Source: Labilibacter sediminis
GTDB taxonomy: Bacteria; Bacteroidota; Bacteroidia; Bacteroidales; Marinilabiliaceae
Assembly (NCBI RefSeq): GCF_005877885.1
Contig: NZ_VCHY01000010.1
Location: forward strand, 62,001 to 126,000
Length of the DNA stretch: 64,000 nucleotides
Direction of reading: 5' to 3'
Positions 19,478-27,345 of this stretch are shown one piece after another (position 1 is the first letter of the stretch; each line of letters opens with the position of its first letter). Position numbers and translations under genes: made by a program. The notes beneath the pieces are model-generated. The model was not told where the DNA came from. It saw nothing but the letters and a program-made list of their open reading frames with translations, and did no database searches.

Positions 19478-21067
19478 ATGAAAAACTCAATACTAATAAG
19501 TTTCTTGGCATTACTTATATCTGGAATATCCACAGCTAATATGCTTGCATCAGATAAGGGAAATAAAAAACCCAACATCATTTTCCTACTTGCTGACGAT
19601 TTAATTTATGACGGGCTTGGCTGTATGGGTAAATCGGAATTTAAGACGCCGAACATAGATAGACTCGCAAATAATGGTATTTTATTTTCTAAATCCTATA
19701 ATACTACGGCTATATGCATGGCTTCCAGAGCTCAGTATATGACAGGTATGTATGAATTTTCAACAGGATGTAATTTTACGCATGGTAACTTAAGTTATGA
19801 ATCCTGGAAACAATCCTACCCTTATATCCTAAATCATAACGGATATATTACTGGCTTTGCAGGGAAATTTGGTTTTCATGTGGATAGTGAAGATGGTTCA
19901 AAAGGTAATGTATCCACGGTTAAACCAGCTTTCGATTGGTGGTGTGGATGGATGGGACAAGGTTCGTATGTGATGCAAAAGAATAAAGATGCTGATGCGT
20001 ATTTGGAAAAGTATGCCGATCAACCTGAACATACCACTTATGCGCTAGGTAAAATGGGGGCTGAATTTATTGCTGAGAATGCAGGTAAGTCAGATCCATT
20101 TTGCTTGTCCATAAGTTTTAAAGCACCTCACACGCCTTACGCTATTGATCCCAGATATTCTAACATTTATGATGATACCAGATTTACCAAACCTGGGAAC
20201 TATGGAGAAGGTGATAAACTACCAAATCAAGCAAGAAGTGGTCGCCCTTATTCAAAAGGAAATGGATGGATGAAAGATTATCAAGGAGCGATGACTAAAT
20301 ACCATACCATGGTTTATGGAATGGATGTTGCAATAGGACTCATGGTAAAAGAATTGAAACAACAAGGCATTGCGGACAATACAATCATAATTTTCACTTC
20401 TGACAACGGCCATTTTAATGGTTCAAAGTCTTTAGGTGGTAAACTGTATGCCTACGAAGAAGGTTCAAGAGCTCCACTCATTATTTACAATCCATTTCTC
20501 CCAAAAAATAAACGTATTCAAAACATAGATGCGTTAGCTGGAAATATCGATTTGGCACCAACCATTTTGGATATGGCAGGTCTTGAAACACCAGAACAAT
20601 GCCATGGTAAGAGTTTACTTCCTATCATAGAAGGAAAGAAAAAAGAAAACCATGAATCATTGATGCTCATTAATGTATGGGGTACAAGATCGGCCCAGTC
20701 ATTAGGTGTAGTCACAAAAGATTCTAAATACATTTATTGGATGTATGGTGCGGAAGGATATAAACCCGAAGAAGAATTGTTCAATATCAAACAAGACCCT
20801 CTGGAACAAAATGATTTAAGTAAGTCTCCTGAAAATGCTAAGCAATTAGAAACTATGAGACAATACTACGATCAATGGTTAGGCATCTGGAACAAAAACA
20901 TGGTTCATAAGGCTGGTTATCCCAAATATGTAGAACTTGGCAATAGAAATATTCCTTTCGACTCTCACCCTTGGGAAACGGTGAAAGAAATGTATCCGGA
21001 TCAGGATAAAGTAAAAAACAAAACCGCTAAAAAAAATAAGAAAAGCAAGAACCACAAGAAGAAATAA
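19478..21067 (+). CDS. S1 sulfatase with C-x-A-S-R motif and lysine-rich tail
   Basis: Type-I sulfatase of 529 aa. The ATG at 19478 gives a proper signal peptide; an in-frame GTG at 19430 would overlap the previous gene and place a basic stretch first, so I rejected it. Motifs are FLLADDLIYDGLG (metal site), C-M-A-S-R with Cys80, FAGKFGFHVD where most S1 enzymes have GKWH, KAPHTPY, and TSDNGHF. The GKFGFH variation replaces the usual Trp-His and suggests a distinct substrate geometry. The C-terminus is a strongly basic tail (KNKTAKKNKKSKNHKKK). Eleven bases separate it from the next gene. Confidence 0.92.
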   Translation: MKNSILISFLALLISGISTANMLASDKGNKKPNIIFLLADDLIYDGLGCMGKSEFKTPNIDRLANNGILFSKSYNTTAICMASRAQYMTGMYEFSTGCNFTHGNLSYESWKQSYPYILNHNGYITGFAGKFGFHVDSEDGSKGNVSTVKPAFDWWCGWMGQGSYVMQKNKDADAYLEKYADQPEHTTYALGKMGAEFIAENAGKSDPFCLSISFKAPHTPYAIDPRYSNIYDDTRFTKPGNYGEGDKLPNQARSGRPYSKGNGWMKDYQGAMTKYHTMVYGMDVAIGLMVKELKQQGIADNTIIIFTSDNGHFNGSKSLGGKLYAYEEGSRAPLIIYNPFLPKNKRIQNIDALAGNIDLAPTILDMAGLETPEQCHGKSLLPIIEGKKKENHESLMLINVWGTRSAQSLGVVTKDSKYIYWMYGAEGYKPEEELFNIKQDPLEQNDLSKSPENAKQLETMRQYYDQWLGIWNKNMVHKAGYPKYVELGNRNIPFDSHPWETVKEMYPDQDKVKNKTAKKNKKSKNHKKK

Positions 21068-21078
21068 AAATCTAAAAT

Positions 21079-22665
21079 ATGATAACAAATACTATTCAAA
21101 GATTTAAAGCATTATTCACTGTTGCTATTCTTTTAGGTGGAATAGTTTGTGCACAAAACAAGCCCAACATATTGTATATCATGGCTGACGATCATGCTTC
21201 GGCTACTATAGGTGCTTACAATAGTTATTTAAAAGATTATGTACAGACGCCTAATATTGATCGCTTGGCAACTGAAGGTGCACTTTTGGAAAACTGTTTT
21301 TGTACAAATGCATTGTGTGCCCCAAGTAGGGCCACAATATTAACCGGACAGTACAGTCATAAGAGTGGAATGTATACACTACGAGAACATGTTAGCACAC
21401 AAGAAAAACCATCCATTCCAAAAGCCTTAAAACAAGCAGACTACCAAACTGCGGTTGTAGGAAAGTGGCACATACACGGTGATAACCTTAATGGCTTTGA
21501 TTATTATGCCGTAACCTTAAGTCAAGGTGCCTATTATAATCCTTCATTTAGCACAAAAGAAGGAAAAATAAGACGAGAAGGGTATTCTTCTGATATAATA
21601 GGAGATGTATCGCTAGAGTGGTTAGGTAAAAGAGACAAAACAAAGCCGTTCTTTTTAATGACACATTTTAAAGCTGCACACGGACCTTGGCAGCCTGCAA
21701 AAAGGCATGAATCTATGTATGCAGATGAAACTATTCCTGAACCGACAACTCTCTTTGATGACTATACGAACCGCAGTGCAGAAGGAATAGCAAACACGCA
21801 ATCTCGTATTCATAATCCGGGAAGTAACTCTTCTCTTTCATTATGGTTTCAAAAAGGAAAAAAAGGAAAAGGCGGATGGCCAACTGGAAATATAACATTC
21901 CCTGAAGAGGCAAGTGAAGAAGAAATTAAAAAAGCAACCTATCAAAAATATGTAAAGGATTATTTGCGTTGCGTTAAAGGTATTGACGAAAATGTTGGTC
22001 GCCTAATTGAATACCTTGAAAAAGAGGGAGAATTGGATAATACTATTATTGTATATACTTCCGACCAAGGAATGTATATTGGAGAGCATGGTTTATTTGA
22101 TAAAAGGATTGGATTTGAAGAAGCATTAAGAATGCCTTTTGTAATCAGATATCCTGACGAGATAAAAGCTGGACAGAGAATTGACAATATCGTTAACAAT
22201 GTAGATTTTGCCGAAACATTCATTGATTACGCTGGTGTTAAAATACCCAACCAAATGCAAGGCTATAGTTTTCGTGCTATCCTAAAAGGCGAAAAACCTC
22301 TATATGATCGAAAATGCTCGTTTTATGCTTTTTATTCAAACGGTTGTCCTAAACACTATGGTATACGAACCAAAGAATACAAACTTCTGTATTATGCTTC
22401 GCAAAAAGGAAGCAAACTAGGTGTTGACCTATTTGACCTTACTAAGGATCCGAATGAAATGATAAACCAGGCTAATAACCCTGAATATAAAACAGTGCTT
22501 GAGGAAATGAATTCCCTCCTAAAAGAGGAGATGAAAGAAATTGATATAACCCAATCGTTTCTTCCCGGGAATGAAGACTGGAAGCTCTATGTGAATACAG
22601 GGGATAAATTGAGTGAAAAAAAAACTAAAGCAAATAAGAAGACCAAAAAACTAAAGAAACAATAA
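21079..22665 (+). CDS. S1 sulfatase with lysine-rich tail, paralogue of the T9SS sulfatase at 2616
   Basis: Type-I sulfatase of 528 aa. It has a signal peptide (about 1-25), the IMADDHASATIGAY metal motif, formylglycine site C-A-P-S-R with Cys80, GKWHIHG, FKAAHGPW and TSDQGMYIGEHG. Its residues match the 2616-4646 sulfatase along the whole catalytic domain, including the C-terminal FLPG..DWKL block. There the two diverge: this one ends in a basic tail (KKTKANKKTKKLKKQ) instead of a T9SS domain, suggesting a cell-retained counterpart of the exported enzyme. Its TAA overlaps the next ATG by one base. Confidence 0.93.
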   Translation: MITNTIQRFKALFTVAILLGGIVCAQNKPNILYIMADDHASATIGAYNSYLKDYVQTPNIDRLATEGALLENCFCTNALCAPSRATILTGQYSHKSGMYTLREHVSTQEKPSIPKALKQADYQTAVVGKWHIHGDNLNGFDYYAVTLSQGAYYNPSFSTKEGKIRREGYSSDIIGDVSLEWLGKRDKTKPFFLMTHFKAAHGPWQPAKRHESMYADETIPEPTTLFDDYTNRSAEGIANTQSRIHNPGSNSSLSLWFQKGKKGKGGWPTGNITFPEEASEEEIKKATYQKYVKDYLRCVKGIDENVGRLIEYLEKEGELDNTIIVYTSDQGMYIGEHGLFDKRIGFEEALRMPFVIRYPDEIKAGQRIDNIVNNVDFAETFIDYAGVKIPNQMQGYSFRAILKGEKPLYDRKCSFYAFYSNGCPKHYGIRTKEYKLLYYASQKGSKLGVDLFDLTKDPNEMINQANNPEYKTVLEEMNSLLKEEMKEIDITQSFLPGNEDWKLYVNTGDKLSEKKTKANKKTKKLKKQ

Positions 22666-24194
22666 TGAAAAAACGAAACTTTTTAAGACATAGATTAGTG
22701 GCCATTGCAGTTCTTTCTGTTTTAACCTTTGCTGCAGATGCTAAAGAAAAAAACAAAGACCTTCGTCCTAATTTAGTGGTAATCATGTGCGACGATGTGA
22801 GTCACGACATGTTTGGTTGTTATGGAAATAAAAAAGTGAAGACACCAAATATCGATAAACTTGCAGCAAATGGTGTTGTGTTTGAGACAGCATGGAACTC
22901 AGCTTTATGCTGCCCTGCTAGAGCTGAAATAATGACCGGAAAATACGCTACAACAACTGGATTCTGGAATAATGGCTTTGCCATTCCTCAAAAAGACAAC
23001 AGCAATGACTTATTTAAACACCATCCTGCATTTTCAAAAATACTGAATGACAACGGATATGCTACTGCTGTTGCAGGAAAATGGCACATTGGAGGTGCTG
23101 AACATGAGTTTGAACCCATTGTTGGATTTGATGAATATTGCATGTGGCAAGGCCTTAAAGAAGTAAAAATACTCCTCAACCAGGATAGCTGGGAAGGTGG
23201 CTGGGAAGCCACTGGAAAAACGGCCAGATACTGGAATCCATGTGTCATCCAAAATGGAAAATTAATTAAAACTACGCCAACTGATTTTGGTCCTGATATT
23301 TATACTGGTTTTATCTGTGATTTTATCAAACGCAAAGCTAAGGAAGATGCCCCGTTTTTAGCTTATTATCCCATGACAATGCCACATGGTCCTTATGTTG
23401 AGATGCCTACCAGAACCAAGCAAGGAAGTAATAATCCTCAAAAGGAATCAAAAATACCTAACGAACAACGTTTTGTGGAGATGATTGATTATATCGATAT
23501 TCTGGTGGGTAGAATTTTAACTCAACTTGAGGAATCAGGTGTAGCTGAAAATACAATCGTATTGTTTACCGCTGATAACGGCACTGCTGTAACTGCTAAA
23601 TCAAGAGGAGTAGAAAGAGGTTGCCACATCCCTTTCGTAATTTCAGGCCCGAAAATTAAGCTAAGAGGTATGACCACAGAATTGTGCGATGCCACAGACA
23701 TACTTCCTACACTGGTTGACTTTGCAAACGCAAAAACAGCAAAAGATTTTTCCTGCGATGGAGAAAGCTTAGTACCCTTTTTAAGTGGGAATAAAAATAA
23801 GCATAAAGAGGTTATTCATTCCTGCATTGGAACTACCCAACTTCTTAGAACAAAGTCTCACTTACTAGAGGTAATAAATCCAATATTAGGTGTGCCTCAA
23901 GGTCGATTTTATTATACCGGCAAAAACCACAGTGGTAACAATTACGTGCGTGCTGAGGGAATTCCTGAACATGATGAAGTACGTATGATGTTCAAAAATA
24001 TTTTAGACAATAAGTATGTAGGTCTAACTAAAGATCATCCTTACTTTAACGAAAAGGGTGGTAAAAAATTCTTAAAGGTGTATTTAAAACCTAAAGCTGC
24101 TGATAAGCACCTACACAACCATAAAGAATACCAGAAATATGATGAGTCAACTGTTTTTGATGAGTCAACTATGATGAATGATGATAGAGATTAA
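22665..24194 (+). CDS. S1 sulfatase with C-C-P-A-R motif
   Basis: Type-I sulfatase of 509 aa, translationally coupled to the previous gene (TAATG). It has a signal peptide (about 1-26), VIMCDDVSHDMFGCYG, formylglycine motif C-C-P-A-R with Cys82 as the modified residue, GKWHIGGAEHEF, TMPHGPY and TADNGTA. The second Cys and the Ala of the motif are less common but fit C-x-P-x-R. The active-site neighbourhood suggests activity. It lies 38 bases upstream of the GH29 gene. Confidence 0.92.
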   Translation: MKKRNFLRHRLVAIAVLSVLTFAADAKEKNKDLRPNLVVIMCDDVSHDMFGCYGNKKVKTPNIDKLAANGVVFETAWNSALCCPARAEIMTGKYATTTGFWNNGFAIPQKDNSNDLFKHHPAFSKILNDNGYATAVAGKWHIGGAEHEFEPIVGFDEYCMWQGLKEVKILLNQDSWEGGWEATGKTARYWNPCVIQNGKLIKTTPTDFGPDIYTGFICDFIKRKAKEDAPFLAYYPMTMPHGPYVEMPTRTKQGSNNPQKESKIPNEQRFVEMIDYIDILVGRILTQLEESGVAENTIVLFTADNGTAVTAKSRGVERGCHIPFVISGPKIKLRGMTTELCDATDILPTLVDFANAKTAKDFSCDGESLVPFLSGNKNKHKEVIHSCIGTTQLLRTKSHLLEVINPILGVPQGRFYYTGKNHSGNNYVRAEGIPEHDEVRMMFKNILDNKYVGLTKDHPYFNEKGGKKFLKVYLKPKAADKHLHNHKEYQKYDESTVFDESTMMNDDRD

Positions 24195-24232
24195 CCAAAA
24201 TTATTGCGATATCTAATATTAAAAGAAATAAA

Positions 24233-26077
24233 ATGAAGCACATAGTAAAACTATTCATGTACATTCTGGCTGTGGGTGTTATAGGTTGTAATCACCCCCT
24301 AAAAGAAGATACAAAGAACACTAAAGAAACAGACAGAAACCTTGCTATAAAACAATGGAAGGATATGAAATTTGGAATGTTCATCCATTGGGGAATTTAC
24401 TCTGTACCTGCGGGCATGTGGAACGGCAAACAAATTGAAAAACTAGGAGAACAAATACAAAGGCATGCCTATATACCGAGTGAGGAATACGTGCAAATCG
24501 CATCTCAATTTAATCCAGTACATTTTAATGCCGATAGCATTGTGACTTTGGCTAAAAGTGCAGGTATGAATTACATTGTACTCACAGCAAAACATCATGA
24601 TGGATTTTGTATGTTTGAAAGTGCTTATACGGATTTTGACATCATTGATGCCTCTCCATATAAGAAAGATATACTTAAAGAACTAGCTAATGCTTGCCAA
24701 AAACACGGATTAAAAATAGGGATCTACTACTCTACTCCTGACTGGCACTTTAATGGTCCTTCACCTGAGGTTAATCCTCATGATGGCAAAATTTCAGTAT
24801 TTAGTAAAGTTTCTAAAGCTAATGAGGATTACCAGGTTAACCAATTACGTGAATTAATGACCAACTATGGGGATATTGTTGAGTTGTTTTTTGATATGGG
24901 AGAACCTACCCCTGCTCAAAGTAAAAGATTTGCCAATACCATACATGAGTTACAACCCAATTGTGTAATTAACGGGCGCATTATGAATAACCAAGGTGAT
25001 TTCCTAACGATGCCTGACAACCATGTTCCGGATGTTCCTATTGATTCTTTAGCTTGGGAAACTCCAGGTACTTTTTATCACACTTGGGGATATAAATCAT
25101 GGGTTAAAGGTGCCCCTGTAAAAGTACAGGTGAAGAAGCAGATAAACAAACTGGCCCAGATAGTTGCCCGTGGAGGTAACTTCCTTTTAAACATTGGACC
25201 TAAATCTGATGGTACCGTAGTACAATATGAAAAGGATGTACTATCAGGAATCAGCGCCTGGATGAATACTAACAGCGAAGCCATTTATCATACCGGGACT
25301 ACTCCATTTTTAAGGCTACCTTTTGGAGAATGTACAACCAAAGACAATAAGCTCTACTTTTTTGTTGCAGACTGGCCTGAGAATAATAAGATCACTATTC
25401 CTGGATTGGAAAATGACATAATCAAAGCTTATGCTATAAACAATCCGGAAAAATCAATTCCATTTGCTTCGAAGCAGGATAGAAAAGTACTTGACCTATC
25501 CAATACATTAAAAGATCCAAACCTTACTGTAATTGCCGTTGAGTACGAAGGAAAACTAAATGTAATTCATCCTGCTGAAAAACAAAACGAACAAGGTGAC
25601 TTCTCTGTATCAGGAAATAATGCCATTAAACATGGTAAATATGGACGAGAGAGTTATCGATCTATCCTCAAAGACTATTACAGATCCTGGTTGTTAAATT
25701 TTACTGAGAAAGGTATATATGATGTTTACATTACTTACGATATGAAATATGATGAAAAAGATTTTATACTGGAGATAGCTGGTAATAAAATTGACTTTAC
25801 TCTTACCGGTGACGGATCTGTTAAAGCTGTATCAACAATTATTGATGGCAATGAAGAAATTCAAAACCCCTTGAACTCAACAAAAGTAGGAAAATACAAC
25901 CGCGTTTCAATTGGTCAGATAAATATTAACAAACCATTAAAAACCAGTTTATATTTAAAACAAGGACAAGAATTTGAATTTAAAGCCACAACAGTTGAAT
26001 ATAAAAAACAAGACCCAAAATATAGATCTATGAATATTAATATACAATCCATTGAATTAATCCCATCCGAATCATAG
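24233..26077 (+). CDS. GH29 alpha-L-fucosidase-like lipoprotein
   Basis: A 614-aa lipoprotein (lipobox VIGC, Cys19) of glycoside hydrolase family 29, a retaining alpha-L-fucosidase family. It contains KFGMFIHWGIYSVP near residue 47, the AKHHDGFCMF motif (119-128), and the nucleophile region VELFFDMGEP with Asp221 as likely nucleophile. RGGNFLLNIGPKSDG completes the catalytic domain. A C-terminal beta-sandwich region follows, and the last about 150 residues form a further CBM-like segment. It is the last gene of the sulfatase operon, followed by a terminator at 26113. That fits removal of fucose after desulfation. Confidence 0.93.
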   Translation: MKHIVKLFMYILAVGVIGCNHPLKEDTKNTKETDRNLAIKQWKDMKFGMFIHWGIYSVPAGMWNGKQIEKLGEQIQRHAYIPSEEYVQIASQFNPVHFNADSIVTLAKSAGMNYIVLTAKHHDGFCMFESAYTDFDIIDASPYKKDILKELANACQKHGLKIGIYYSTPDWHFNGPSPEVNPHDGKISVFSKVSKANEDYQVNQLRELMTNYGDIVELFFDMGEPTPAQSKRFANTIHELQPNCVINGRIMNNQGDFLTMPDNHVPDVPIDSLAWETPGTFYHTWGYKSWVKGAPVKVQVKKQINKLAQIVARGGNFLLNIGPKSDGTVVQYEKDVLSGISAWMNTNSEAIYHTGTTPFLRLPFGECTTKDNKLYFFVADWPENNKITIPGLENDIIKAYAINNPEKSIPFASKQDRKVLDLSNTLKDPNLTVIAVEYEGKLNVIHPAEKQNEQGDFSVSGNNAIKHGKYGRESYRSILKDYYRSWLLNFTEKGIYDVYITYDMKYDEKDFILEIAGNKIDFTLTGDGSVKAVSTIIDGNEEIQNPLNSTKVGKYNRVSIGQININKPLKTSLYLKQGQEFEFKATTVEYKKQDPKYRSMNINIQSIELIPSES

Positions 26078-26112
26078 TCGTCCAATACTAATACTCACAT
26101 CAACTGCTAAGT

Positions 26113-26152
26113 AAAAAGAATAAGTTCAGTTTTGAGCTTATTCTTTTTTTTT
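26113..26152 (+). terminator. Rho-independent terminator of the sulfatase-GH29 operon
   Basis: A 12-bp stem (AGAATAAGTTCA with TGAGCTTATTCT, one G-U pair), 4-base loop and a run of T. It lies 36 bases after the GH29 stop. Confidence 0.85.
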
Positions 26153-26309
26153 ACTACCAATCATGCATATAAGCAAGCAATGTATAGGTTTCATTGCTCA
26201 ATAATACCTCTTAAGTGTTACTTAAACCTTATTTATTCTTTGCGGTCACCCAATGATATTTAATACTCCATACTTTCGAAATAGGTAATTAATAATAAAA
26301 CTTTATATC

Positions 26310-27248
26310 ATGAAAAAATTTACCCTATCTACTGTAATTGCAGTTTTTTTGATCTCTATAACTGCAAAATCTCAAATATTACAAGCAGACTTCCCTGCTG
26401 CGAGTGCATTAGCAACAGGAGCGGCAAACAACCAGGACCTTGTTGCTATTGATGCTGATGGAGACGGAAAAATTAATGGTCCAACAGTTAGTTATATAAA
26501 GACAACTGTTATAGAGGAGGCCGCTATTATTTCCGGAGGTGGAGAAGGCTTCTCTTTTCTTTATAATCAAAATGATCCGGTCCTAGAAACACAAGCAACT
26601 AATATTCCCTGGAATACAAAAAGTAGAAAATCAGGTAATGACATGTTTGGATACTGTAATTTAGCAGTCGTTACTTCATATACAGATGTAATGTTACTAA
26701 CTCCTTCTTGTACTTTAGAAGCGGGCAAAACATATACCTTCAAGCAAGGCATGAATAATCCTAATACTTCTAATGGTACAGCCATTTTTGGAATTGCTTT
26801 AATGGATGGAACACCTGATAATTTTGATCCTGCTAATATAGGAGCTGAATTAGGAACAATTGACCTAAATACAGAAGCAAAAGTTGATTTTACATTAGAT
26901 AACATCACAGTTACAACAGATGCTTCGTATTACTTTGTTATTTACTTAAAGGAGGTATCTCTAAATTGCACAGCTACACCACGATTTTATGCAACATCTT
27001 TAGAAGAAAACATCACTACTTCAATTACAAACCATGCAACAGCTTATCCAGTTGTATACCCTTCTCCAGCAAATGAATTTATTACTGTTAGTAATACACA
27101 GGGATTAATTGAAATTTATAATTTAACAGGAAATAAAGTAAAATCTATATCAAACTACAACGGCGGAAAAATTAACATCTCATCATTTAAAAAAGGAATG
27201 TATGTTATTAAAACTACTGATTCTGCAATTAAATTCGCGAAAGAGTAG
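26310..27248 (+). CDS. Secreted protein of unknown function with T9SS tail
   Basis: A 312-aa protein with a Sec signal peptide (about 1-21) and a T9SS type-A sorting domain in the last about 75 residues (VVYPSPANEFITVSN). Between them is a beta-rich region of about 210 residues that I do not recognise. It contains an acidic loop DADGDGKI at 48-55, reminiscent of a calcium-binding EF-hand or dockerin-type loop. Its own upstream region and a bidirectional terminator at 27277 make it a single-gene unit. A surface sugar-binding or adhesion role is possible, but nothing in the sequence proves it. Confidence 0.8.
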   Translation: MKKFTLSTVIAVFLISITAKSQILQADFPAASALATGAANNQDLVAIDADGDGKINGPTVSYIKTTVIEEAAIISGGGEGFSFLYNQNDPVLETQATNIPWNTKSRKSGNDMFGYCNLAVVTSYTDVMLLTPSCTLEAGKTYTFKQGMNNPNTSNGTAIFGIALMDGTPDNFDPANIGAELGTIDLNTEAKVDFTLDNITVTTDASYYFVIYLKEVSLNCTATPRFYATSLEENITTSITNHATAYPVVYPSPANEFITVSNTQGLIEIYNLTGNKVKSISNYNGGKINISSFKKGMYVIKTTDSAIKFAKE

Positions 27249-27276
27249 TCGATATTAAGAATAAAGATCTATAAAA

Positions 27277-27305
27277 AAAGGTTATCAATTATTGATAACC
27301 TTTTG
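27277..27305. terminator. Bidirectional terminator between convergent genes
   Basis: A perfect 13-bp stem (AAAAGGTTATCAA with TTGATAACCTTTT) and a 3-base loop, A-rich before and T-rich after. It sits between the T9SS protein (+) and the beta-helix gene at 27346 (-). Confidence 0.85.
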
Positions 27306-27345
27306 AACTATATGATGTACTTTCCATACATCGTTTTTGGGGGAA

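Noticed and set aside
26567-26908. 113-codon frame on the minus strand inside the T9SS protein gene
   Set aside because: It is antisense to a well-supported exported protein, lacks a recognisable domain, and has no start signal or neighbours.
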